The notes below the pieces were generated by a model. That model was not told the DNA's origin, did no database searches, and was given only the letters and a program-made list of their open reading frames with translations. Below, piece by piece: positions 6,750-14,941 of a DNA stretch of 43,307 nt. Numbering within the stretch: the first letter of the stretch is position 1; each line of letters begins with the position of its first letter. Made by a program: the position numbers and the translations under genes. Origin of the DNA: Lachnospiraceae bacterium (GTDB lineage: Bacteria > Bacillota > Clostridia > Lachnospirales > Lachnospiraceae); contig JAILNQ010000064.1 in assembly GCA_024691425.1 (NCBI GenBank), positions 1 through 43,307 on the forward strand. Reading direction: 5' to 3'.

Positions 6750-8144
6750 TTACAGATCGCAGTTCCCCACTGTTCTCGGGAAAGGTACTACATCCCTTAT
6801 GTTCCCCATTCCTGTCAGATACATGACGCATCTCTCAAAGCCGAGCCCGAAGCCTGCATGTCTGGTCGTGCCGTACTTACGCAGGTCAAGATAGAAATCA
6901 TAATCCTCTTTGCCAAGGCCCATTTCCTCAATCCTTGCAAGAAGCTTATCATGATCATCTTCTCTCTGGCTTCCTCCGATGATCTCTCCGATTCCCGGAA
7001 CAAGACAGTCCATCGCGGCAACCGTTTTTCCGTCTTCATTGAGCTTCATGTAGAATGCTTTGATATCCTTCGGATAGTCAGTAACGAATACCGGCCTCTT
7101 GAATTCCTTTTCCGTAAGATAACGCTCGTGCTCTGTCTGAAGATCGCATCCCCAGCTTACTTTATATTCGAACTCATCATTGTGCTTCTCAAGTATCTTG
7201 ATCGCATCCGTATAGGTAACGCGTCCGAAATCAGACTCCGCCACATGCTTCAGTCTGTCGATCAGTCCCTTGTCAACGAACGAATTGAAGAACTGCATTT
7301 CCTCCGGCGCATTTTCGAGAACATAATTGATTATATATTTTATCATGCTCTCTGCGATCTGCATGTCGTCCTCAAGATCCGCGAAAGCCATCTCAGGCTC
7401 TATCATCCAGAATTCCGCCGCATGTCTTGTGGTGTTCGAATTCTCGGCACGGAACGTAGGACCGAATGTATAGATGTTACGGAACGCCATCGCATATGTT
7501 TCGCCGCAGAGCTGTCCGCTCACGGTAAGATTCGTTTCCTTTCCGAAGAAATCCTTCGAATAATCAACGCTCCCGTCAGGAAGGCGAGGCGGATCCAAAG
7601 GATCGAGCGTCGTCACGCGGAACATTTCTCCTGCTCCCTCACAGTCAGAACCGGTGATGAGAGGCGTATGTACATAGACGAAATCCCTCTCCTGGAAAAA
7701 CCTGTGTATCGCATAAGCGATGAGCGAACGTACACGGAATACCGCGGAAAATACATTTGTCCTTGCGCGCAGATGCGTGATCGTACGCAGATACTCCATT
7801 GTATGGCGCTTCTTCTGCAGCGGATAATCCGGAGTAGATGCTCCCTCTATGTATATATCGGTCGCCTGTATCTCGAACGGCTGCTTCGCTGCGGGCGTTG
7901 CAACGAGCGTGCCTGTAACTATGAGCGCCGCTCCGACATTAGTCTTGCATATGTCTGCAAAGTTCGGAAGTTGATCCGAATATACTATCTGAAGAGGCTC
8001 GAAGAACGTTCCATCATTGAGTACGATGAATCCGAACGTTTTGGAATCACGTATGCTTCTGACCCATCCTCCGACCTTTATCTCCTTGTCGAGGTACTGT
8101 TCTCTGTTCCTGAAAATCTCCCTTACTTCAACCAGTTGCTCCAT
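6750..8144 (-). CDS. asnS: Asparaginyl-tRNA synthetase
   Basis: 464 residues. It charges tRNA-Asn. An N-terminal OB-fold anticodon-binding domain (about 15-105; [22 protein letters not shown]) leads into the class II catalytic core. Motif 2 is in the [21 protein letters not shown] segment, which also carries features separating AsnRS from AspRS. Motif 3 is [22 protein letters not shown] with the class II Arg. The C-terminus [10 protein letters not shown] is close to that of most bacterial AsnRS. The length is normal. The ribosome site AAAGGAAG precedes the ATG by about 9 bases. It is 36 bases downstream of a chaperone-like lipoprotein gene on the same strand. Confidence 0.97.
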   Translation of the reverse strand: MEQLVEVREIFRNREQYLDKEIKVGGWVRSIRDSKTFGFIVLNDGTFFEPLQIVYSDQLPNFADICKTNVGAALIVTGTLVATPAAKQPFEIQATDIYIEGASTPDYPLQKKRHTMEYLRTITHLRARTNVFSAVFRVRSLIAYAIHRFFQERDFVYVHTPLITGSDCEGAGEMFRVTTLDPLDPPRLPDGSVDYSKDFFGKETNLTVSGQLCGETYAMAFRNIYTFGPTFRAENSNTTRHAAEFWMIEPEMAFADLEDDMQIAESMIKYIINYVLENAPEEMQFFNSFVDKGLIDRLKHVAESDFGRVTYTDAIKILEKHNDEFEYKVSWGCDLQTEHERYLTEKEFKRPVFVTDYPKDIKAFYMKLNEDGKTVAAMDCLVPGIGEIIGGSQREDDHDKLLARIEEMGLGKEDYDFYLDLRKYGTTRHAGFGLGFERCVMYLTGMGNIRDVVPFPRTVGNCDL

Positions 8145-8180
8145 TTTTCTTTACTTCCTTTCATTGAACCTCTCATCATA

Positions 8181-8978
8181 TTATTCGGCATTCTCGGCCA
8201 GAAAATCCTGGACCTTCGATGTCAGGATGTATTCTTTCAGCTCCTCCATCCTTTCGGGGCCTTCGTTCCTGAATGCCTCCTCGGACTCAAAAGCTCCCAT
8301 CTCCACATATTCATCTATGGCTTTTTTGATATCCTCATCGGTTACTGTAATATTCTCAGCCTTTGCGATCGCGGCTAATACCATGCTCTCCTTCGCCGCG
8401 GTCTGGGCATATTCTATCGCCTCTTTATTGAACTCCTCTACGGTAAGTCCCATCTTCTGATCGACGAAATCCTCGAACGACATGTTGAGGCTCTGCGCAT
8501 ATTTCCTTGCGGAAATGATGGAGCGCTCCGTTTTTTTCTGAAGATAGTCCCGCGGAAAATCCTTTATAACAGTTGCATTATCCACCGCCAGATTCCATAG
8601 GTCCTCGTAATACTGGAGCTCGTAGAACTCGTCATACTCCGATTTCATCTGCTCCTCGAGCGCGGCAGTATATGCATCCATATCCCCGTACTGGCCTTCG
8701 GATATCTCTTTTATGAACTCATCGGTAAGTTCCGGCACGGTCCCGTCGGAATCCGCATAAGCATTCGCTAGCATATCGAGCTCATCCTGCATCGCTTCAG
8801 GAGTGACAGTATATGATGCTTTTTCTACCGAAAGACCTTTGTACTGTCCGAGCTTTATATAATCATCCGGATTCAGTTCGCCGCCTTTACCGCACGCACT
8901 CAGTGCTATCATAAAAGATGCAGATATTATAAGTGATGCGCATCCTCTGATTTTCGTCTTACTTAACAGGCTTCGCAC
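8181..8978 (-). CDS. Trigger-factor-like lipoprotein lacking the prolyl isomerase domain
   Basis: 265 residues from GTG 8976-8978, which has an AGGA site 8 bases upstream. The start gives a lipoprotein signal ending IALSACGKGG. The mature part opens with YIKLGQYKGLSVEKASYTVT, very like the segment of trigger factor just before its FKBP domain. It then runs straight into a helical, acidic region like the trigger-factor C-terminal chaperone domain (DEFIKEISEGQYGDMDAYTA onward). The FKBP prolyl isomerase domain itself is absent. It is probably a membrane-anchored extracytoplasmic folding helper. The first 20 bases overlap the upstream gene. A longer frame to 9035 would bury the signal peptide and is rejected. 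Confidence 0.75.
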   Translation of the reverse strand: MRSLLSKTKIRGCASLIISASFMIALSACGKGGELNPDDYIKLGQYKGLSVEKASYTVTPEAMQDELDMLANAYADSDGTVPELTDEFIKEISEGQYGDMDAYTAALEEQMKSEYDEFYELQYYEDLWNLAVDNATVIKDFPRDYLQKKTERSIISARKYAQSLNMSFEDFVDQKMGLTVEEFNKEAIEYAQTAAKESMVLAAIAKAENITVTDEDIKKAIDEYVEMGAFESEEAFRNEGPERMEELKEYILTSKVQDFLAENAE

Positions 8979-9456
8979 CGGCTTTTTCCTGCAGTTTTTC
9001 AACAAACTGTTTGAATCTGCTCTGTTTCTTGACATTCTTGTTCTGGTCCGAAGATCCGTGCAGGCCTTTGACGCTCGTAATGTAAATGCCGCTCACCGTA
9101 GCTTTAACTTCCTTCTTTACGGGCACGTTATCGAAAATCTTATCGTCGCACACTAAAGACAGAACCTGGGGGCCGACTTTCGCTTTCACGATAGGAAGCT
9201 TGGTAAATCTCATGAGCTTGGGCGTCTGATCGATGACCGCCTGCGGCAGTCCCGACTCTTTTATTTTCATCCGTTTCTTGTCTATTATCAGCATAGAAAC
9301 GGTCTGCTTCATCGCATCTATCTGCTCTTTCTGCTCCTCTTCCCTCTTCTGTGCTTTCTTTCCGAGGAAATACAGAAGCACGGCGACTCCTGCCAGAACA
9401 ATCAGAATGATCAGAAGTACGATCGTCAGCTTTGAAATCAGAAAAATCCCGGTCAT
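8959..9456 (-). CDS. Conserved membrane-anchored protein of unknown function
   Basis: 165 residues. One N-terminal membrane helix (about 8-31, TIVLLIILIVLAGVAVLLYF) is followed by a charged coiled coil (KKAQKREEEQKEQIDAMKQ) and a soluble domain with a VGPQVLSLVCDDKIFDNVPVKKEVKATVSGIYI core. The tail is basic. No family is recognised. An AGAAGGAG ribosome site lies about 9 bases before the ATG. The gene sits between galU and the trigger-factor-like lipoprotein, overlapping the latter by 20 bases, so the pair is probably translated together. A scaffold or secretion-related role is possible but unsupported by any motif. Confidence 0.75.
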   Translation of the reverse strand: MTGIFLISKLTIVLLIILIVLAGVAVLLYFLGKKAQKREEEQKEQIDAMKQTVSMLIIDKKRMKIKESGLPQAVIDQTPKLMRFTKLPIVKAKVGPQVLSLVCDDKIFDNVPVKKEVKATVSGIYITSVKGLHGSSDQNKNVKKQSRFKQFVEKLQEKAGAKPVK

Positions 9457-9480
9457 AATATTTTCTCCTTCTGTTGCATT

Positions 9481-10371
9481 TTATTCATAATCAAGCATCG
9501 CATCCATATCCGAATTAAGTCTTGCGAGATAATCTCTCATCTCTCCCGCAACTTCGGGATTACGGAGCGCAAATTCAATATTGGCCTGAAGAAAGCCTAT
9601 CTTCGAACCGACATCATACCTGTGGCCTTTGAAATCATAGCAGTACATCGCCTGGTCCTTTGAAAGCCTCCTCAGCGAATCGGTAAGCTGTATCTCTCCG
9701 CCTGTTCCGGCATCCTGAGTTTCGAGATACTCAAAAATATCCGGGGTGATGATATAGCGTCCGAGAATCGCGATGTCTGAAGGTGCCTGATCCACCGCGG
9801 GTTTCTCGACGAGATCATGAACTTTATATACCCTGTCGTCAACCATTTTGCAGTCGACTATTCCGTATTTGCTGACAACCTCATGAGGAACCTTCTGAAC
9901 TCCGATGACGGATGTCTGGTATTCATTGTATATTTCAAGCAGCTGCAGAAGACACGGCTTTTTTGCTACAACGACATCATCTCCTAAAAGGACTGCAAAC
10001 GGTTCATTGCCTATGAAATGCCTTGCCGTGTAAACCGCATGTCCGAGGCCTCTCGGCTCCTTCTGCCTGATGGTGTGGATATTCGCCATCTCGGAAATAT
10101 CACGGACCATCTTGAGCAGTTCTTCCTTGCCGTCTTTTTCAAGTTCAAGCTCAAGCTCAACTGACTTATCGAAATGATCCTCTATCGATCTTTTGCTGCG
10201 GCCCGTAACTATGATGATATCCTCGATTCCGCTCGCTACGGCTTCTTCGATGATGTACTGTATTGTCGGCTTGTCAACGATGGGGAGCATCTCCTTCGCC
10301 TGTGCCTTTGTGGCAGGAAGGAACCTCGTTCCTAAACCTGCTGCCGGTATGATAGCTTTTCTGACCTTCAA
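9481..10371 (-). CDS. galU: UTP-glucose-1-phosphate uridylyltransferase
   Basis: 296 residues from a TTG start. It makes UDP-glucose from UTP and glucose 1-phosphate for glycolipids, polysaccharides and galactose metabolism. The nucleotide-binding signature KAIIPAAGLGTRFLPATKAQAKEMLPIVDKP is at the N-terminus, with FAVLLGDDVV and the sugar-binding VEKPAVDQAPSDIAILGRYI and GTGGEIQLTDSL further on. The frame is open to 10386, but that ATG lies in ATGGAGGAG, whose GGAGGAG is the ribosome site for TTG 10369-10371 six bases on. The start overlaps the stop of the preceding DUF1934 gene, implying coupling. Confidence 0.95.
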   Translation of the reverse strand: MKVRKAIIPAAGLGTRFLPATKAQAKEMLPIVDKPTIQYIIEEAVASGIEDIIIVTGRSKRSIEDHFDKSVELELELEKDGKEELLKMVRDISEMANIHTIRQKEPRGLGHAVYTARHFIGNEPFAVLLGDDVVVAKKPCLLQLLEIYNEYQTSVIGVQKVPHEVVSKYGIVDCKMVDDRVYKVHDLVEKPAVDQAPSDIAILGRYIITPDIFEYLETQDAGTGGEIQLTDSLRRLSKDQAMYCYDFKGHRYDVGSKIGFLQANIEFALRNPEVAGEMRDYLARLNSDMDAMLDYE

Positions 10372-10829
10372 ATCAAACTCCTCCATGCGTTGTCCGTATT
10401 CATGGAAACCGTATTCCTGATCTCCATTTTTATCTTGCAGTCCGCAAGGTGCTCATAGTTGATATCAAGAGCATAATCAATATCTATATTGATCGAATCG
10501 TCACCCTCGATGATATCGATCCTGTCGGTATCGATCCCGACAAGGAGCGAACCGTACGGGGTCACGTAGTTCGTCATGTTCCGTTTGTTCTTCTCAAAGA
10601 TCATCTCGACATTGGTAAGCCCGCTTTTGCTTATCGAGAACGTGTCGCCCCCGAACCTTACGACATTTTTGGTTATCCCGTCTCCGTCCTCGGAAACTTC
10701 GTCATAAGTCAGGAAATGCATGTCCTTTTTCCTGCTGTAGCTTCCCGGAGTGATGATCTCTATCTTTTCACCTTCGGGGTTATCGCCGTACTGAATACCG
10801 GTGACCGTAACCCATACGTTTTTATCCAT
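10368..10829 (-). CDS. DUF1934 family beta-barrel protein
   Basis: 153 residues. The sequence is mostly beta strands with the pattern seen in DUF1934 (YwiB-like lipocalin-fold) proteins: an opening VWVTVTGIQYGD, a central LTYDEV, an ISKSGLTNVEMIFEKN strand, a YVTPYGSLLVGIDTD strand and a C-terminal INIDIDYALDINYEHLADCKIKMEI. The family's function is not known; a small ligand-binding barrel is the structural expectation. The ATG at 10827-10829 follows the stop of the GntR-type gene by 2 bases, and its own stop overlaps the galU start, so all three are likely one transcript with coupled translation. Confidence 0.8.
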   Translation of the reverse strand: MDKNVWVTVTGIQYGDNPEGEKIEIITPGSYSRKKDMHFLTYDEVSEDGDGITKNVVRFGGDTFSISKSGLTNVEMIFEKNKRNMTNYVTPYGSLLVGIDTDRIDIIEGDDSINIDIDYALDINYEHLADCKIKMEIRNTVSMNTDNAWRSLI

Positions 10830-10831
10830 GA

Positions 10832-11500
10832 TCACTCTTCAACCTGGCTGAGCATGTTGTTTTCCTGATTGACGATATGTATCTCCGCGGCAATGCACGC
10901 GCTTCCTTCATCGCCTTTGATCACGCAGTCCATTATCTTTGCGTGTTCTTCAATGAGCCTTGCATGATTGGCTGAATCCTTAATGTATTCGAGCCTGTAT
11001 CTGTATATTCTCTCCGCGAGATTGTTCACCATCTGTATAAGGCGCTTATTATGGGATGCGGCAAGGATCACATCGTGAAACCTTACATCCGCCTGCGCGA
11101 TGAGAGTCACATCTCCGGATCTTGTCGCTTCGGCAAATTCATCTGCAGCTTTAACAAGCTCTGCCTTCTGCTCCTCGGTTATTCTCTTGCATGCGAGCTT
11201 TGTCGCGAGCGAGTCGAGCACGAGCCTGACCTCGAGAACATCCCTTATATCCTGCCTGCTGATCCTTGCAACTTCTGCGCCGCGTCTCGGGATCATCGTA
11301 ACAAGGCCTTCGAGTTCGAGCATACGGATCGCTTCTCTTATTGGCGTTCTTGAAACACCCAGCCTGTCCGCAAGATGGATCTCCATGAGTCTCTCCCCGG
11401 GGCGCAGCTCTCCCGTCAGTATTCCCTGGCGGAGAGTGTTGAAAACAACATCCCGGAGCGGAAGATATTCATCCGTTATCTGCAGTTTCAGTTCTCCCAT
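10832..11500 (-). CDS. GntR-family regulator, FadR/FCD subclass
   Basis: 222 residues. Residues 1-75 form the GntR winged helix (LRQGILTGELRPGERLMEIHLADRLGVSRTPIREAIRMLELEGLV). Residues 80-222 form an all-helical FCD ligand domain with likely metal ligands Asp and His in ADVRFHDVILAASHNKRL and later His residues in the EEHAKIMD and AAEIHIVNQ helices. It is a dimeric DNA-binding sensor, usually of a carboxylate or sugar acid. AAGGAG precedes the ATG by 6 bases. It lies between ispE and the DUF1934 gene in a housekeeping run, which gives no clue to its ligand or targets. Confidence 0.92.
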   Translation of the reverse strand: MGELKLQITDEYLPLRDVVFNTLRQGILTGELRPGERLMEIHLADRLGVSRTPIREAIRMLELEGLVTMIPRRGAEVARISRQDIRDVLEVRLVLDSLATKLACKRITEEQKAELVKAADEFAEATRSGDVTLIAQADVRFHDVILAASHNKRLIQMVNNLAERIYRYRLEYIKDSANHARLIEEHAKIMDCVIKGDEGSACIAAEIHIVNQENNMLSQVEE

Positions 11501-11509
11501 CAGATCTCC

Positions 11510-12367
11510 TTATTGTTCATCATTGAAAATCTCAGTAATGAACAGCTGCGGGGCATAGCCTGATTCATTCAGTATGCCGTACGCTCTTTTTATATCCTCT
11601 TCATTCTCGAAAAGACCGAAAACGGAAGGTCCGCTTCCGCTCATGAGGGCGTTCATCGCTCCGTTTTCAGTCATGATCTTCTTGATCTTATCAATAACAG
11701 GATTCTCCGGAACCGTCACGCTTTCAAGAACGTTTCCAAGATTTGCCGCAACATCTTTTATGCTGCCGCTTTCTATCCCGGAGATCACGGCATCTATATC
11801 AGGATGGGTGATCTCATCAAGCTTTAGGCTGCGGTAAACATGCGCCGTGGAGACCCCTGCTTCAGGCTTTGCTAAAAGCACCCTGCATTTGGGGCATGGC
11901 TTTATCGGCGTCAGCTTTTCACCGATGCCTTCGGCCGTTGCTGTCCCGCCCATTATGCAGTATGGAATATCCGCGCCTATGCGCACTCCGAGCTTCTGAA
12001 GCTCCGTCGTATCAAGCCCGAGGCCGAAAATCATGTTCATAGCCTTAAATACCGCAGCGGCGTCCGTGCTTCCTCCGGCAAGTCCTGCGGCAACAGGAAT
12101 GTTCTTTTCAAGCCTTACTTCTATTCCGTCCTTTATGCCGTATTCTTCCATCATCAACGAGGCCGCTTTGTATATGAGGTTATCCTCATTCAGCGGAACG
12201 GCATCCGAATCAGAGACTATGCGTATTCCCTGTCCCGTTCTCTCAAAGGAAAGTTCATCACAAAGTCCTATGGTCTGCATGACCATGCGGACCTCATGAT
12301 ATCCGTCATCCCTCCGCCTTAGCACGTCGAGCCCTAAGTTGATTTTGGCATGAGCTTTGATCTTCAT
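11510..12367 (-). CDS. ispE: 4-diphosphocytidyl-2-C-methyl-D-erythritol kinase
   Basis: 285 residues. It phosphorylates CDP-methylerythritol in the MEP isoprenoid pathway. The GHMP kinase hallmarks are clear: the N-terminal AHAKINLGLDVLRRRDDGYHEV, the ATP loop PVAAGLAGGSTDAAAVFKA (residues 91-109) and the C-terminal NALMSGSGPSVFGLF. The length is typical. It starts 7 bases after the stop of the coiled-coil protein gene with only a poor ribosome site, so translation is probably coupled. The GntR-type gene follows after 9 bases. Confidence 0.96.
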   Translation of the reverse strand: MKIKAHAKINLGLDVLRRRDDGYHEVRMVMQTIGLCDELSFERTGQGIRIVSDSDAVPLNEDNLIYKAASLMMEEYGIKDGIEVRLEKNIPVAAGLAGGSTDAAAVFKAMNMIFGLGLDTTELQKLGVRIGADIPYCIMGGTATAEGIGEKLTPIKPCPKCRVLLAKPEAGVSTAHVYRSLKLDEITHPDIDAVISGIESGSIKDVAANLGNVLESVTVPENPVIDKIKKIMTENGAMNALMSGSGPSVFGLFENEEDIKRAYGILNESGYAPQLFITEIFNDEQ

Positions 12368-12374
12368 CGGAATA

Positions 12375-13091
12375 TTACTTGATGATCACCTTTAAACCGG
12401 CTTCTTCATCGGGATTGAGGATCTGATCGATGATCTCGCTCCTGTTGTTTGCCGCGGCGTTCTCAACTGCTTCCTCTTCGATCTCAAGTCCTTTTGCGCC
12501 CGCTGCGAGCATGTTCATGCCCTTCTCGAGAGCGTTGGCCTTTTCCTCGTTTTCAGAGCCGCCGTTCTGGAGCTCTTCAAGTCTTTCCTTTGCTTTCTCT
12601 TCAGCCTTCTTCTGAGCTTCTTCCTTCTGCTGCTCGATCATCTCGGCATTGGACTTTGCAAATGCTGACTTCTCATCCTTTTCCATGATCTCGTCACGGC
12701 GCAGGATCTCGTGGTTGTACTCGTTCTTCGTAATGTCGCCTTTGTCGAGCATTACTGTGAGCTGGTCGCGGTTGAATTCCATCAGCATGTTTTCCTTTTC
12801 ATCCTTATGGAAAACCATTCCCGACTCGAGAGCTTCTAATGCGTCCTTCTTGACCCTTGTCGTATCACCGTCGGTTGAACGGGCTACGACATCGCCGTAA
12901 ACTTCTTTTTCCGTCTCCTCGGCTCGTTCCGCCTTCAGGGCATCCTCGCGCTCATCAGCCTTCTTCTCGGCTTCCTTCGCTGCGATGTCCTTATCCTGCT
13001 GCTGAATGATTTTCTTATCGTCCTTTTCGTTCTCGGACGGTAAGGTTACATTCTTCATCACAAGATTGTCGATACCACCTATCTGCATCAT
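12375..13091 (-). CDS. Charged coiled-coil protein of unknown function
   Basis: 238 residues from the ATG at 13089-13091. An earlier ATG at 13097 is only one base from the AGGAGG site, while 13091 has the right 7-base spacing. The protein is hydrophilic and very rich in Glu, Lys and Ala, with long stretches predicted as helix or coiled coil (about residues 25-65 and 130-175) and no Cys, signal peptide or membrane segment. The only hydrophobic patches are the extreme N-terminus and the last residues (LKVIIK). It lies 45 bases after pyrD and 7 before ispE. I do not recognise a family. Composition and Met-rich start resemble motility- or division-associated accessory proteins of this group, without further evidence. 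Confidence 0.75.
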   Translation of the reverse strand: MMQIGGIDNLVMKNVTLPSENEKDDKKIIQQQDKDIAAKEAEKKADEREDALKAERAEETEKEVYGDVVARSTDGDTTRVKKDALEALESGMVFHKDEKENMLMEFNRDQLTVMLDKGDITKNEYNHEILRRDEIMEKDEKSAFAKSNAEMIEQQKEEAQKKAEEKAKERLEELQNGGSENEEKANALEKGMNMLAAGAKGLEIEEEAVENAAANNRSEIIDQILNPDEEAGLKVIIK

Positions 13092-13136
13092 AGTCATTCC
13101 TCCTTCCGCTTCCTTACGGATCCGTGCTTCAGACGT

Positions 13137-14039
13137 TCATCTGACGCACCCTGTCAGCTCCTTCACGTCTTCAATGTTGTTGTTTTTCATATATTCTTCG
13201 ATTCCGTCTATGACCTTGACGGTCGTATACGGATCTGTAAAATTCGCAGCTCCTACAGCTACTGCCGTAGCTCCTGCCATTATGAACTCAAGCGCATCTT
13301 CCGCCATCGCTATTCCGCCCATTCCTATGACCGGTATCGAAACGGCATTCGCCGCCTGATATACCATCCTTACTGCTACGGGCTTTATCGCCGGGCCCGA
13401 AAGTCCTCCGGTCCTGTTCGCGAGAACGAACTTCCTCTTTGCGACATCTATCTTCATTCCCGTGATAGTGTTAATAAGCGATACTGCATCCGCGCCGTTG
13501 TCCTCGCACACCTTGGCCATCAGCGCTATATCGGTCACGTTCGGCGACAGCTTCATGATGATCGGCTGCTTTGCCTTTTTCTTTATCTCGCGGGTTATTT
13601 CTCCGAGCGCTTCAGGATTCTGTCCGAAAGCTATCGCGCCTTCCTTTACGTTAGGGCAGCTGACGTTTATCTCGAGCATGTCCGCGCTCGTTTCACCTAG
13701 CCTCTCGACGGCTCCGACATATTCCTCTATCGTCTTGCCGCACACATTTACGATCACCCTCGTATCGTACGCTTTCAGGAATTCAAGATCCCTTTCGATG
13801 AAAGTATCCATGCCCGGGTTCTGAAGCCCTATTGCATTCAGCATTCCGCCATAGGTTTCCGCTACCCTCGGTGTCGGATTTCCGGGCCAGGGCTCAAGGC
13901 TCACTCCTTTGGTAACTACTGCTCCGAGCCTGTTTAGGTCAACGAATTCCGAGTATTCCATTCCGGAACCGAAAGTTCCTGATGCCGTCATCACCGGATT
14001 CTTGAAGCGGATATTTGCTATAGCAACTTCCGTATTCAT
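13137..14039 (-). CDS. pyrD: Dihydroorotate dehydrogenase, class 1B catalytic subunit
   Basis: 300 residues. It oxidises dihydroorotate to orotate in pyrimidine synthesis, passing electrons to the PyrK subunit and NAD. The sequence shows NPVMTASGTFGSG, the FMN-contacting NAIGLQNPGMD, the catalytic-cysteine loop NVSCPNVKEGAIAFG, and the phosphate-binding PVIGMGGIAMAEDALEFIMAGATAVAVG end. Cys in the SCPN loop is the class 1B base. The ATG at 14037-14039 overlaps the pyrK stop by one base and has a GGAGGTGG ribosome site upstream. The longer open frame to 14084 lies inside pyrK and is rejected. Confidence 0.96.
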   Translation of the reverse strand: MNTEVAIANIRFKNPVMTASGTFGSGMEYSEFVDLNRLGAVVTKGVSLEPWPGNPTPRVAETYGGMLNAIGLQNPGMDTFIERDLEFLKAYDTRVIVNVCGKTIEEYVGAVERLGETSADMLEINVSCPNVKEGAIAFGQNPEALGEITREIKKKAKQPIIMKLSPNVTDIALMAKVCEDNGADAVSLINTITGMKIDVAKRKFVLANRTGGLSGPAIKPVAVRMVYQAANAVSIPVIGMGGIAMAEDALEFIMAGATAVAVGAANFTDPYTTVKVIDGIEEYMKNNNIEDVKELTGCVR

Positions 14040-14821
14040 CACAGCTCCACCTCCGATGCAGGAAATACCGGTCCGTCCGCGCATATCCTTTTATTATTCA
14101 CTTTTGAATGATCATCCTTATGAACCGATGTGCATACGCAGCCGAGGCAGGCACCGACCCCGCAGGCCATTCTCTCTTCCATCGATACATATGCAGGGAT
14201 ACTTCTTTCTTCGGAATACACCTTTACGGCCCTCAGCATAGGCAGCGGCCCGCATGCGAAAACTATGTCCGCACCGATCCCGTATTCTCTGGCCGCGTCG
14301 ATTACTGTCCCATGGACTCCGAGACTTCCGTCATCTGTTGCGACGTAAAGCTTTCCGGCCTCTTCAAGCTCTTCCATAAGGAACGTATCTTCTGCGCTTC
14401 TGTATCCTGCGATGATCGAAACTTCGCATTCGAGCTGCTTCGCAAGTTCTAGCATAGGAGGTATCCCAATGCCTCCGCCGAAAAGAAGAGCTTTTTTGTT
14501 TTTCTCTTTCTCTTCGCCCGCGGCGGCAAAAAATCCGTTCCCGTTAGGCCCGAGTATTTCTATTTCATCTCCCGCCCGGTAATGCGAAAACTCTTCGGTT
14601 CCCTTCCCGGCAACTCTGTATACGATACGGAGCTCATCCGGGGCTTTGATCTCGCATATGCTTATCGGCCGGGGCAGAAGCCTTGCGGCGCTTTTCGGAT
14701 ATACCGAAATGAACTGCCCTGCTTCGGCATATTTTGCGGCTTTTGTCTTTATCCACATGGAAAATATACCTCCGCAGAGGCATTCCTGTGAAATAATCCT
14801 TGCTGTTTCCTTGATTTTCAT
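14039..14821 (-). CDS. pyrK: Dihydroorotate dehydrogenase electron-transfer subunit
   Basis: 260 residues starting MKIKETARIISQE at 14819-14821, with AAGGA five bases upstream. It carries FAD and a [2Fe-2S] cluster and links PyrD to NAD. The FAD site LLPRPISICEI, the GGGIGIPPMLELAKQL nucleotide loop and the C-terminal iron-sulfur ligands ACGVGACLGCVC plus a later Cys are all present. The frame is open to 15253 but that extension covers the promoter and part of the divergent pyrC gene. Translation continues into pyrD by stop-start overlap. Confidence 0.95.
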   Translation of the reverse strand: MKIKETARIISQECLCGGIFSMWIKTKAAKYAEAGQFISVYPKSAARLLPRPISICEIKAPDELRIVYRVAGKGTEEFSHYRAGDEIEILGPNGNGFFAAAGEEKEKNKKALLFGGGIGIPPMLELAKQLECEVSIIAGYRSAEDTFLMEELEEAGKLYVATDDGSLGVHGTVIDAAREYGIGADIVFACGPLPMLRAVKVYSEERSIPAYVSMEERMACGVGACLGCVCTSVHKDDHSKVNNKRICADGPVFPASEVEL

Positions 14822-14861
14822 ATGATCCTTACGTACGGACACAATTATCCAATTTAATTTA

Positions 14862-14890
14862 AGTATAGTCTTTTTATGCCGTATTTTCAA
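14862..14890 (-). promoter_or_regulatory. Sigma-A promoter for pyrK-pyrD
   Basis: On the minus strand TTGAAA (14885-14890) and TATACT (14862-14867) are exactly 17 bases apart, each 5/6 to consensus. Transcription would begin near 14855, leaving a leader of about 34 bases. A plus-strand -10-like TATAAA at 14905-14910 faces pyrC, but no convincing -35 goes with it. No PyrR-type attenuator can fit in the short leader. Confidence 0.6.
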
Positions 14891-14941
14891 GTTTTTACTT
14901 ATGATATAAAATAGAGCTGGTGTTTTGAAACGAGGTAGGAT

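Noticed and set aside
6858-8378. 506-codon plus-strand open frame opposite asnS
   Set aside because: It is an antisense shadow: Arg/Ile/Leu-biased composition, no ribosome site, no recognisable domain, and asnS on the other strand is certain.
9480-14821. Possible unusual gene system in the pyrK-to-asnS run
   Set aside because: Apart from the charged coiled-coil protein, the membrane protein and the chaperone-like lipoprotein reported above, the genes are recognised housekeeping functions in a tight operon.
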